Source: CAKZSB01 sp964573105 (GTDB lineage: Bacteria > Pseudomonadota > Gammaproteobacteria > Granulosicoccales > Granulosicoccaceae). From it: 64,000 nt of DNA. The notes beneath the pieces were generated by a model that saw nothing but the letters and a program-made list of their open reading frames with translations, was not told the DNA's origin and ran no database searches. This document shows positions 35,535 through 43,172 of this stretch, piece after piece. Where the stretch lies: positions 1 through 64,000 of the forward strand of contig CAZNIS010000017.1 in assembly GCA_964573105.1 (NCBI GenBank). The letters are read 5' to 3'. The position numbers were made by a program, and so were the translations under genes. Positions within the stretch are counted from its first letter, which is position 1. Each line of letters begins with the position of its first letter.

Positions 35535-36512
35535 CTATTTAGCCGCTGCCTTGTCGAGCGGATCCATGTACCAGAAGTCTTCGATGTTAAGCGACGATGG
35601 ATCGCCATCGAGTTGGCCTGCCTGGCTGTACCATTCCATGTCAGCTGCCGCACCTTTGCGACCACCACCTGCTGCGTCGTAGAGGCCACCAGCGACTGCC
35701 TCTGAGTAGAAGGTGTCAAGCTCACCGAGTATCTCTTTGGGCAATTGACCGATCGGACCATCGGGATTGGTTTCGCGGCTGATGATGGTGGGATCTTCGT
35801 TCATGTCCTTCCAGGTGCTCAGCAGGGCGTCAACGAAAATCTGTACGTCGTCGGCGTTGGCTTTGATCCAGTCCAGGTTGGCAAACAGCGCTTCATCGCT
35901 GGCCTCGACATCGAACATCGGCAGGACATTAAATTTTCCCTCGTGTGCGCGCATGACCTTGTTCTTGTTTGAAAGGTCGATAATTGTCGCGTCGGCCTGA
36001 CCCGCGACCAGTGCTACCACGCGATTGGCCGAGCCGGGCACGTATGAGCGCTTGCCAAATTTAATGCCGACCTTGTCCTCGATGACGTTGGCGATTGAGT
36101 CGGTGCCACCGCCGCGCGAGTGCAGCAGAATCGGTTCACCGTTGAGGTCTTCAAGGGAGCTGTATTTTTTGTTGGTGACGGGGAAGAACTTCAGTTTCGA
36201 TAGCTGGAAGATGATTCGAAGCGGTGCTTTTGAACGCTGCATGGCGGAGTAGGGAGTGCCAAAGCCAATGTCCATCTGTCCACTCAATACTGCCTGAATA
36301 GCCAGTTCCTCATCGGAAAAAGCGGTCCATTCATAGTCGAGCCCGTTGGCTTTCGCTCGTTCCAGCGCGACGAAAAAAGCCGCCAGCTCATCCGATGGGG
36401 TCTCTGCCAGTGCGATGCGAATTTTATCGGCGTATGCGGTGGACAAGGTGGCTGCGAACAGCAACGGCAACGCGACCAGTGTCATGGCCAGTTTTCTGGG
36501 CAGTATTTGCAT
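35535..36512 (-). CDS. ABC transporter periplasmic binding protein, NMT1/THI5-like
   Basis: A 325-residue SsuA/TauA/THI5-type binding protein with a Sec signal (basic start, LALPLLFAATLSTAYA, cleavage near AYA-D). The mature part begins IRIALAETPSDELAAFF and includes GQMDIGFGTPYSAM and SRGGGTDSIANV, which fit the nitrate/sulfonate/pyrimidine-precursor group. The ligand is unknown. With a FadR-type regulator upstream and a fumarylpyruvate-hydrolase-like gene divergent, an aromatic or organic acid or amine ligand is plausible. Confidence 0.85.
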   Translation of the reverse strand: MQILPRKLAMTLVALPLLFAATLSTAYADKIRIALAETPSDELAAFFVALERAKANGLDYEWTAFSDEELAIQAVLSGQMDIGFGTPYSAMQRSKAPLRIIFQLSKLKFFPVTNKKYSSLEDLNGEPILLHSRGGGTDSIANVIEDKVGIKFGKRSYVPGSANRVVALVAGQADATIIDLSNKNKVMRAHEGKFNVLPMFDVEASDEALFANLDWIKANADDVQIFVDALLSTWKDMNEDPTIISRETNPDGPIGQLPKEILGELDTFYSEAVAGGLYDAAGGGRKGAAADMEWYSQAGQLDGDPSSLNIEDFWYMDPLDKAAAK

Positions 36513-36604
36513 GTCTTTCCTCTCCTGGTTGTGGACAACCTTTTGTATACTCGCCTGGTTCGCGAGCTAAAGTGCCAATGCTGTTGCCGGGGCGATTACA
36601 TCAC

Positions 36605-37294
36605 CTAAACATCCCCAAACAACCGGTTGGATACCGAGCGTAAATGATCGCGCATGGCATCGTGGGCGGCGATCGGATCGCGCGCTTCGATGGCGGCAAC
36701 AATCTGATCGTGTTCGGTAAAACTGCTATGTGAGGCGGGCGGTTTTTCGGTGTGGCGAATGACTTGTCGCCAGGTCACGGCACGCCGCACCTGATTGAGA
36801 TGATCGAGTAGTGACAGCAACAGGACATTGCCACTCGCCTGGGCGACAGATCGGTGAAATTCGTCGTCGTCGGTTTCGTAGCTGTCCCAACTCACTGCTG
36901 CCATGGCGCGCTGGTGGGCGGCGTGCAGGCGAGCCACAGCCTGGGATGATGCGTTGGCGGCGGCTTCGCGAGCGATTGATGGTTCCAGTGCAATTCGCGC
37001 ACGCATCATTTGCACAGGGGTGACCTGGTAGCTTAACTCCGCCAGTTGGGTGAACCCGGGGGTGGTGTCATTGGCGGCGACAAAGGTGCCTTTGCCGACG
37101 TGACGCCAGATCACGCCCTCGCGCTCCAGTGCCTCCAGACCTTTGCGAAGCGCCGTGCGGCTGATGCCGAGTTGCTCAATCAGTACGCGTTCGGCAGGCA
37201 GGCGATCGCCGGGCGCATACTCGCCAGCATCAATCAGCTCTTTGAGCTGCGATTGTGCTTCATTGCGTTCGACCATTGCGGGCTTTGCCTGCAC
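36605..37294 (-). CDS. FadR-type GntR transcription regulator
   Basis: About 229 residues from GTG 37294, preceded by GGAG at six bases; an ATG at 37276 is the alternative. The N-terminal winged helix holds GDRLPAERVLIEQLGISRTALRKGLEALEREGVI and GKGTFV, and the C-terminal FCD domain has DDEFHRSVAQASGN and FTEHDQIVAAIEARD. It lies at the head of the importer genes and opposite the fumarylpyruvate-hydrolase-like gene, and probably controls both from the inverted repeats in 37306-37399. Confidence 0.9.
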   Translation of the reverse strand: MQAKPAMVERNEAQSQLKELIDAGEYAPGDRLPAERVLIEQLGISRTALRKGLEALEREGVIWRHVGKGTFVAANDTTPGFTQLAELSYQVTPVQMMRARIALEPSIAREAAANASSQAVARLHAAHQRAMAAVSWDSYETDDDEFHRSVAQASGNVLLLSLLDHLNQVRRAVTWRQVIRHTEKPPASHSSFTEHDQIVAAIEARDPIAAHDAMRDHLRSVSNRLFGDV

Positions 37295-37305
37295 CCTTAG
37301 CTCCA

Positions 37306-37399
37306 AATTGGTTGATCAATTCGCTTGAAAAGCGGATCATAAGTGCAATCATTGCCAATCTTCAAGAAATAAATAAATTGATCCGGATTGGTTGGATCA
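37306..37399. promoter_or_regulatory. Probable operators between the FadR-type regulator and the FAH gene
   Basis: Two related sites 80 bp apart share ATTGGTTG (37307-37314 and 37387-37394). The first contains AATTG-N6-CAATT (37306-37321) around the palindrome TTGATCAA. The second is TGATCC-N9-GGATCA (37379-37399). Paired sites in a divergent gap suggest binding and possible looping by the FadR-type regulator. Assignment is inference. Confidence 0.5.
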
Positions 37400-37437
37400 C
37401 TCGTTCATTTGCTCAGACCAATTTGCAGAGGGTACTC

Positions 37438-38124
37438 ATGTCAGGTTTCGTTATTCCGCCAGCCGACGTCGTTGGTTTGTCAGTTGCGGGCAGCAACGAC
37501 AAGTTTCCGGTCCGACGGATCTATTGCATCGGTCGCAACTACGCGGCCCACGCGGTTGAGATGGGCCACGATCCGGATCGGGAGCCGCCGTTTTTCTTTC
37601 AAAAGAACGCAAACAACCTCGATGAGTCCGGTCAGTTTCCCTATCCGCCACACACGTCAGATGTGCACCATGAAATCGAAATGGCGGTGATGCTGAAATC
37701 CGGTGGAACCAACATTTCAGTCGAGCAGGCGCTGGAGCATGTCTATGGTTATGCGTTGTCTCTGGACATGACGCGACGTGATCTGCAGGGTGAGCAAAAG
37801 AAGATGGGCCGTCCGTGGGAGATCGGTAAAGCGTTCGAGCGCTCGGCACCGGTCGGGCCGATTCACACCGTGGCAGACGTGGGTCATCTGGACAAGGGGC
37901 AAGTCGAATTGAAGATCAATGGCGAGGTGCGGCAACAGGGGGACCTGGATCAGATGATCTGGAAAGTGCCGGAGATGATCGCCTATTTGTCAGAGTACTT
38001 TGAACTTGCCGCCGGTGATGTGATTCTGTCCGGCACGCCGGCCGGTGTCGGGCCTGTGGTGAAAGGGGACAAGATGACGCTTGCTATTGAGGGGCTAGGG
38101 TCGATGGATGTTGCGGTGGTTTGA
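37438..38124 (+). CDS. Fumarylacetoacetate hydrolase-family protein, fumarylpyruvate-hydrolase-like
   Basis: About 228 residues from the ATG at 37438, with AGAGGG at the right distance. The sequence VRRIYCIGRNYAAHAVEMGHDPDREPPFFFQK, the metal-binding HHEIEMAV Glu, YGYALSLDMTRRDLQ and GRPWEIGKAFERSAPVGPI are close to fumarylpyruvate hydrolases of the gentisate path (NagK-like). Expected action is hydrolysis of a carbon-carbon bond in a beta-diketo acid. Gentisate dioxygenase is not in the window, though the cupin at 38531-39007 is small and unlikely to fill the role. It is the only plus-strand gene in the bracketed block. Confidence 0.88.
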   Translation: MSGFVIPPADVVGLSVAGSNDKFPVRRIYCIGRNYAAHAVEMGHDPDREPPFFFQKNANNLDESGQFPYPPHTSDVHHEIEMAVMLKSGGTNISVEQALEHVYGYALSLDMTRRDLQGEQKKMGRPWEIGKAFERSAPVGPIHTVADVGHLDKGQVELKINGEVRQQGDLDQMIWKVPEMIAYLSEYFELAAGDVILSGTPAGVGPVVKGDKMTLAIEGLGSMDVAVV

Positions 38125-38146
38125 GGGAGGTAACGTTGGTGGCTCG

Positions 38147-38525
38147 CGGGGTGGGTGAGGTGTGATTCACTGGCTTCGCTGATGTGTTGGGTTGTCTCTT
38201 TTTTTAACCTCGTATACGGGAATATCGCTGAGCGGGTGGGGTGGCTTTAGTTGCCTCGCTTACGCGTCGGGTTTCCTTTTGGTTTAACCTTGCGTGCTGG
38301 AATTCCGCTGAGTTGGTTGGGTGGGTTTAGTTGCCTTGCTTACGCGTCGGGTTTCCTTATGTTTTGACGTCGTATACAGGAATTCCTCTGAGTGGGTGGG
38401 GTGGCTTTGGTTGCCTCGCTTACGCGTCGGGTTTCCCTTTTGGTTTAGCGTCGCACACAGGAATCCTGCTGAGTGGGTGGGGTGGCTTTAGTTGCCTTGC
38501 TTACGCGTCGGGTTTCCTTCTTTGG
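38147..38525. repeat. 80-bp tandem repeat array, right copy group
   Basis: Four well-conserved ~80-bp units with cores starting at 38252, 38332, 38412 and 38493 (spacing 80, 80 and 81) and a degenerate unit near 38147-38200. Each has a GGTGGGGTGGCTTTAG lead, the core TTGCCTCGCTTACGCGTCGGG and a T-rich tail. A frame through the array would give a Gly/Trp-rich repeat protein, but with no start context it is taken as non-coding. The array fills the 406-bp gap between the hydrolase and cupin genes. Copies also occur at 26.8 kb. Confidence 0.9.
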
Positions 38526-38530
38526 GTGGC

Positions 38531-39007
38531 TTATTTGCTACCCATCATTGGGTGCTCTATGGCGTCGATATCGACGAGGTCGGCGGGTAGGCCTGCGTTT
38601 CTGTAGATGCGTTTGCCGAGGCGCGGGTAGTCGCCGATGTCGTGTGCGAGTCGCTGGCCAGCGACGAGGCAGCGCAGGGTTTCGGTACCGGTGTTGACCA
38701 TGGTGTGCGGCAGGCCGCCGGCGGGGTAGCCGATAAAGTCACCTGGACCTACCGGGTAGTCCTTTTCGTCAATCGTGATGGTGGCGGTGCCGGACAGTAC
38801 ATAGACGCACTCGTCTTCGTAGTGGTGGACGTGATACTCGGTTGACTCGAAGCCGGGTTCGATTTCGATCAGATGAAAACCGAGGTTCTTAAGGCCTGTC
38901 GCATCGCCGAGTGACTTGTTGATGCGTACGGCGTTGTCGTTTAGAAAGTGAGTTTTGGCCAGGCCCTGCATGTTGGCGATGTCTTCACTTTTTAGTATGT
39001 ATTTCAT
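38531..39007 (-). CDS. Cupin-domain protein
   Basis: A 158-residue single cupin. The first cupin motif is seen as YHVHHYEDECVYVLSGTATI (His, His, Glu metal ligands) and the second as GDFIGYPAGGLPHTMVNTGTE (His). No activity can be assigned; such proteins bind metals and small acids or sugars. It follows the EEP-nuclease gene by 21 bp on the same strand and could be the last gene of that operon. Its stop abuts the repeat array. Confidence 0.85.
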   Translation of the reverse strand: MKYILKSEDIANMQGLAKTHFLNDNAVRINKSLGDATGLKNLGFHLIEIEPGFESTEYHVHHYEDECVYVLSGTATITIDEKDYPVGPGDFIGYPAGGLPHTMVNTGTETLRCLVAGQRLAHDIGDYPRLGKRIYRNAGLPADLVDIDAIEHPMMGSK

Positions 39008-39028
39008 GCTCTGTTCCGTTTGGCTGAA

Positions 39029-39751
39029 TCAGATTATATCGATATTGACCGTCATCATTGAGTGATCCGAGATCTTGCGCTCTCGCACGTCGTGATGATA
39101 GGTCACTTTGCTTATCAATTGATCCAGAGGCGGGCTGCTGAGGGTGTGATCGTAGCGAAATCCGTTACCGGTCCTGGCGCTGATCCAGCTGTATTCCCGC
39201 GCTCTGGGGTATCGACTGCGCCAGCTGTCAATCCAGCCACATTGCAGCAAACGCTGAAAAAGATGGGTGGCGTAGAAGGTTTTGGTATCGGAATCCTGTA
39301 GCGGAATGCCGCAGTTGAAGTCGCCCAGCAACATCGAATAGTCGGCGAGCCAGTGATCGGGCAGCGTGAGCAGTGCTTCGAAAAACGGTAGCTGCGCGCG
39401 CTTTTGTGGAAAGTGCAGGTTGATCAGGCGCAGTGTATCGCCGCCATCGAGGTCGATCGTGGCACTCATTGCATGCAGGGGGTGCGGTTGGTCTTGCGGG
39501 AAAACCGTGGCGCTGACGGGCAGGTGGCTCGCGATCAGCAGGCCATTGTCGCGAGCACCTTTCACTGGCGGGGCTGTGATGTTCGACAGGCCCATCTCGC
39601 GCAAGCCCGCTTGCAGTATCGACTGGTTTTTTCCCTGTCTAAATTCCTGCAGGACGACGATGTCGGGCTTGTGGTGTTCGATGGCAAGCACGATATCGTC
39701 GCAGCGCTTACCGCCCCCGTGCAGGATATTCCAGCTCAGGACGGTTAACAC
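39029..39751 (-). CDS. EEP-family nuclease/phosphatase
   Basis: A 240-residue endonuclease/exonuclease/phosphatase-fold protein starting at GTG. Family motifs are present: SWNILHGG (Asn), VLQEFRQG (Glu), NLHFP, the metal site LGDFN and the final SDHSMM (Asp-His). A short length without extra domains fits a nuclease or a 5'/3'-end processing phosphodiesterase. Its position ten bases after the ligase gene suggests it processes DNA or RNA ends for that ligase. The start context is weak. Confidence 0.88.
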   Translation of the reverse strand: MLTVLSWNILHGGGKRCDDIVLAIEHHKPDIVVLQEFRQGKNQSILQAGLREMGLSNITAPPVKGARDNGLLIASHLPVSATVFPQDQPHPLHAMSATIDLDGGDTLRLINLHFPQKRAQLPFFEALLTLPDHWLADYSMLLGDFNCGIPLQDSDTKTFYATHLFQRLLQCGWIDSWRSRYPRAREYSWISARTGNGFRYDHTLSSPPLDQLISKVTYHHDVRERKISDHSMMTVNIDII

Positions 39752-39761
39752 AGCGGCTTTG

Positions 39762-41225
39762 TCACAAGACGTTCCAGCCGGAGACGAAGTATTTTTCCTG
39801 CCAGACTTGCCAGTAGTCCTCGAGTTGTTCCAGCGAGCTGCTGACGCGCACTTCGTGTTTCAGGGGATCCTTGCGATTCGGGCTGTAGTCGGTCAGGTGC
39901 AGCACGTAGGCTGGATAATCAGTAGAGTGTGTTTCCTTGTTGGTCTTCCACAGCAGCAGTTTGCGCACCATAGTGGCCTCTTTCATTACCTTGGTGGCGA
40001 CACTGCGTTTGATGATTTTGCTTGCGGGCAGGCGCAGCTCTTCACTGACCATATCGGCGGATCGTATGTCGACGATATCGGTTAACTGTGAGAAGCGAAT
40101 ATCATCGACGCTGCAGGTTTTATCCTCGCGCAGCCGCAGGAACTGTGGTGAGATTATGCTGCACAGCGGCAACCGCCTGACGCCCTCCCAGGTTTGCTTG
40201 TCTGCATTCCACTCCAGCACCATTTTGTCGATTGTATTGCCACGCGATGTGCGGGCGATGATGTCGAGGCAGGATATCTCCAGCACGATTCCGGGGCGAA
40301 TCATTCGATAGGCCACACGATCCGAATTCACTTCGGCGTAGTCGCTGTCAACGACGTGCTGCTCCAGTTCTTTTAGCAGCGCGCTGCGCTGATCGTCGCT
40401 GAATCCTCCGCCGACGCGGCCAATGATGTGATAGGTGCCATCGTGGCGGATGACCGCCAGCATGATGTCGTGCAGCATGCCACTGCGATCGTCCAACCCC
40501 TCGGTGAAGCCGACGGCGGCAAGGTCGAGAGTGTGGCGTGGTTTGACCTTGAACACGCCGGCGGTGTCGTTGCGCGCGACAACCCCCTCGGCGTCTTCTC
40601 CATCGACCCAGGCCTTGAACTGTTTCAGCACGGCCTTGTGTCCATCGCCGATTACGGTTTCAACCGGATGGACGCGTTCGCCGTCGGCAAACAGTTTTTC
40701 TATACGCTCGAAGATATCGGCGTAGCGTGGGCTGCGTGGTTCGTCATCCCACTCATAGATATTGAAAACGCCAAACTGTAGTGTCGCGACGGCCGCGTCG
40801 TCGTCGGGGGCTCTGGCCACGCGCACGACATCGTGTACGCGCGGTCGTTTGTCATCGTCGCGCGCTACATAGAGCTCACCGCCGAGGACTGCGAACTGAA
40901 CGTCGGCACCATCGAGTATTTCCTGCGCCTCGCTATGAAAGGGGGCGCCGGTGCGAATTGTGCCGCCGGGGTTAATGGTGAAAACTTCACCGTGGCTGTA
41001 AACCAGACAAGTGAATTCCCCATCGATTTTGCGGCTGATGTAATAGTCGCCAGAGGGAATCTTGCGCTTTGTCGAGTCGCGATCAAGCGCGATCGTCATC
41101 TGTCCGAGTTGCCGCTTGCGCATGCGCACACGCTGCAGCAGTGACAGGTCGGTCAGCGCGTCAGCCTTGCCCGTGTGATAGTTGCCGACCCGTTGTTTCA
41201 ACAGGGCTTTGTCCAGCAATGTCAT
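39762..41225 (-). CDS. ATP-dependent DNA/RNA ligase-like protein
   Basis: A 487-residue protein with the nucleotidyltransferase motifs of covalent-nucleotide ligases: motif I ISRKIDGEF with predicted adenylated Lys66, motif III LGGELY (Glu117), motif IIIa FGVFNIYEW, motif IV DAEGVVARN (Glu213) and motif V FKVKPRHTLDLAAVG. Motif I has KIDGE where DNA ligases have KxDGxR, so the usual Arg is Glu-Phe; this is unusual. About 250 further residues follow, partly like an OB-fold and partly unknown. Sealing of DNA or RNA ends is the likely role. It stands 57 bp after the SAM-domain gene and 10 bp before the EEP gene. Confidence 0.85.
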   Translation of the reverse strand: MTLLDKALLKQRVGNYHTGKADALTDLSLLQRVRMRKRQLGQMTIALDRDSTKRKIPSGDYYISRKIDGEFTCLVYSHGEVFTINPGGTIRTGAPFHSEAQEILDGADVQFAVLGGELYVARDDDKRPRVHDVVRVARAPDDDAAVATLQFGVFNIYEWDDEPRSPRYADIFERIEKLFADGERVHPVETVIGDGHKAVLKQFKAWVDGEDAEGVVARNDTAGVFKVKPRHTLDLAAVGFTEGLDDRSGMLHDIMLAVIRHDGTYHIIGRVGGGFSDDQRSALLKELEQHVVDSDYAEVNSDRVAYRMIRPGIVLEISCLDIIARTSRGNTIDKMVLEWNADKQTWEGVRRLPLCSIISPQFLRLREDKTCSVDDIRFSQLTDIVDIRSADMVSEELRLPASKIIKRSVATKVMKEATMVRKLLLWKTNKETHSTDYPAYVLHLTDYSPNRKDPLKHEVRVSSSLEQLEDYWQVWQEKYFVSGWNVL

Positions 41226-41282
41226 GGTGTCTCCCCGGTTACCTGGTGGCGTGTGTCAAAGCGTGTCGCATTCACTTTGCGC

Positions 41283-42509
41283 CTATCGGCTTTTGCTTCG
41301 TGTCTTTTTTGTGGCAGGTTTGTCGCGTTGCCCCGTCATTTGATTAACTGCCATCGATACCTCGGCGCGCAGATTGTCGGTGGCGGCAACGGCTGCCAGC
41401 AGCCGGCGGCGAGAGCCGACCGGTATGTCGAGCTCTTTCAGGTCATCATCGGTCAGTTCTGGCAGTACGTCGACGTCGATTTCGTGCTCGACAAACAATG
41501 CCAGGTATTTTCCCATGCGAATGCTTTTCAGCCAGACGCCAAGATCCTCGCTGCTGATGGGTGAGTCGTCTGGTTTGTTGTCAGCTGATTTGGCGGAAAA
41601 CCTCTTTTTGGTTCGAGTGGTGCCGGATTTTGATGCCGCCTTTTTCTTTGCGGTTTTTGCGGGTTTGTCGCTGCTGGCAGATCGGGGTTGTTTTTTTGCC
41701 TTTGCCTTTGCCTTTGCCTTTGCCTTTGCCTTTGCCTGTTTTTTTGCCGTTGTTTTCTTCGTCTCCGATTGACTGGATGACGTTTTTTCGCTGGCATCCT
41801 TTTCTGTCTGCTCGGGCAGTTTTAACTCCATGTTTGACAGATGCAGTAGCAGAATATAGCGATCATCCTGTACGCGGCCCTCGAGAAACCCGCGGTACGG
41901 AATACTGCCGCGTCTGAACACCAGCGGTTCGCGGCCCTTGCTGCCGCCGCCCACCATCATCAGCGAGTCTGACTCGGCCAGATCCTTTGCCATGCCGTAG
42001 AGAAAATCGTAGGTCAGTCCGTTGATATGTACGATTTGCAGTTTGTTGCTGAATAAAAAGCGTGTCGCGGCTTCTCGCCGTGCGATTTTTCGGCCAGTCC
42101 AGGTGAGCGGTATATCGCTGTCGACGTTGGGTTCTGCGCGTTGGCGCGGTCGACGCTCACGCAATTCACCATCCGGGGCGCGAACGTTGTCAAACTGTTC
42201 GATGCGATAGACGATGCCGTCTTCTGAATTGACATAGACGCGCGATACGCCCCATAGAAAAAGCCCGCACTTCTCGATGTCGACCTCTGGATTGTCGTCG
42301 ATCATCTGCAGGGCGAGTTTTTCGTTGTCGCCTTTGTGCTTCGCGATCAGCTCATCGTAGTCCTGTTCGATGGACGCCTGCAGTATCTTGCGCGAGCTCG
42401 CGTGGTTGCCTTTTTTGTCGACCAGGCGTATGTCTTCCGGGACTGTTGTCGACTCTGCCTTGACGACTGCATCGCGTTTGCGGCTATCGGTCAGATTGAT
42501 GTTTGGCAT
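41283..42509 (-). CDS. SAM-domain protein with a Lys/Ala repeat linker
   Basis: A 408-residue protein of three parts. Residues 1-230 are an unrecognised domain with strands such as CGLFLWGVSRVYVN and FLEGRVQDDRYILLLHLSNMELK. Residues 235-318 are a basic linker with a KAKAKAKAKAK run coded by a hexamer repeat (41695-41736) and several KK/KR clusters suited to nucleic-acid contact. Residues 322-376 are a sterile-alpha-motif domain (LGVWLKSIRMGKYLALFVEHEIDVDVL, ELTDDDLKELDIPVGSRRRLLAAV), rare in bacteria and usually a protein or RNA interaction module. A GGAG site precedes the ATG. It may act as the scaffold of the adjacent primase, ligase and nuclease. Confidence 0.75.
   Translation of the reverse strand: MPNINLTDSRKRDAVVKAESTTVPEDIRLVDKKGNHASSRKILQASIEQDYDELIAKHKGDNEKLALQMIDDNPEVDIEKCGLFLWGVSRVYVNSEDGIVYRIEQFDNVRAPDGELRERRPRQRAEPNVDSDIPLTWTGRKIARREAATRFLFSNKLQIVHINGLTYDFLYGMAKDLAESDSLMMVGGGSKGREPLVFRRGSIPYRGFLEGRVQDDRYILLLHLSNMELKLPEQTEKDASEKTSSSQSETKKTTAKKQAKAKAKAKAKAKAKKQPRSASSDKPAKTAKKKAASKSGTTRTKKRFSAKSADNKPDDSPISSEDLGVWLKSIRMGKYLALFVEHEIDVDVLPELTDDDLKELDIPVGSRRRLLAAVAATDNLRAEVSMAVNQMTGQRDKPATKKTRSKSR
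41695..41736. repeat. Hexanucleotide tandem repeat (TTTGCC x7) in coding sequence
   Basis: Seven perfect copies of TTTGCC (sense strand GGCAAA) code for the Lys-Ala run of the SAM-domain protein. Slippage would change the linker in steps of two residues without breaking the frame. Confidence 0.9.
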
Positions 42510-42523
42510 AGGTAAACTCCGCG

Positions 42524-43141
42524 CTACAGCATGTCGAAATCAAAGTCGTCTTCGTCACTTTCATCTGCATCGGCCTGGGCGGTGGCCGCCGTGCCCTGGT
42601 CGAGGCCGGTGAAGTCAATCTTTGCAGGCGTGCCAACCAGCATCCAAACGTTGTCGTCCGCGTCTGCCAGTATGAATGCGGGATCGGGGGATACGCCGGC
42701 GCGATACAGGAATTCGAATTGAAAGATGGTTCCCGCGCGCAACTGTTCGATCAGTGCGCGTTCAAAGCCTCTCTCGCAATCGAGTACGTAGCACAGGCGT
42801 ATGCTGTGATCCAGAAAGGTGGAAAGGTCGGCCTCGGCGGATAATTCGATGGGGGCATCGAAACTCGATGGCAAGGTCGGCAGCGCTTCTCCGTCCAGAT
42901 CCATGGGTATCAGATCAGCGCGTTCTATCCACTTGCCGTCCGGCGTCACGTAGCCAAATCCGGTGCCGCCGGTGGAAATCAGTGTTTTGCCATCGTTGGC
43001 CAGTGTCGCCAGCGAACAGCGATTGCCATCGGCATCGATCGTTTCGATATCGACCGAGCCGTAGAGTTTGGTGCGATCGACTTTATTCAGGCCGCAGCTA
43101 AACTGCGTGTCGCCGGCGGTGAAGACTAGTTCTCGTGGCAC
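42524..43141 (-). CDS. Unrecognised acidic-tailed protein of the primase-ligase operon
   Basis: A 205-residue protein starting at GTG behind a strong AAGGAG. It is mostly beta-rich by appearance (LVFTAGDTQFSCGLNKV; LISTGGTGFGYVTPDGKWIE), has no membrane segment or signal and ends in a very acidic tail (DADESDEDDFDFDML) like those of DNA-mimicking or single-stranded-DNA-binding proteins. SSB tails end in DDDIPF-like acidic peptides; here the end is DFDML, so docking of partner proteins is a fair guess. No known domain was recognised. It lies 31 bp after the primase-HAD gene and 14 bp before the SAM gene. Confidence 0.65.
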   Translation of the reverse strand: MPRELVFTAGDTQFSCGLNKVDRTKLYGSVDIETIDADGNRCSLATLANDGKTLISTGGTGFGYVTPDGKWIERADLIPMDLDGEALPTLPSSFDAPIELSAEADLSTFLDHSIRLCYVLDCERGFERALIEQLRAGTIFQFEFLYRAGVSPDPAFILADADDNVWMLVGTPAKIDFTGLDQGTAATAQADADESDEDDFDFDML

Positions 43142-43172
43142 GACTCAGGCTCCTTTTTGATGACGCATTTCA

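Noticed and set aside
38147..38525. CRISPR array
   Set aside because: The whole ~80-bp unit is repeated, there are no unique spacers and no cas genes.
38331..38606. Open frame giving a Gly/Trp-rich repeat protein across the 80-bp array
   Set aside because: The periodic protein only mirrors the DNA repeats; no ribosome-binding site, and the same DNA repeat elsewhere is not in the same frame.
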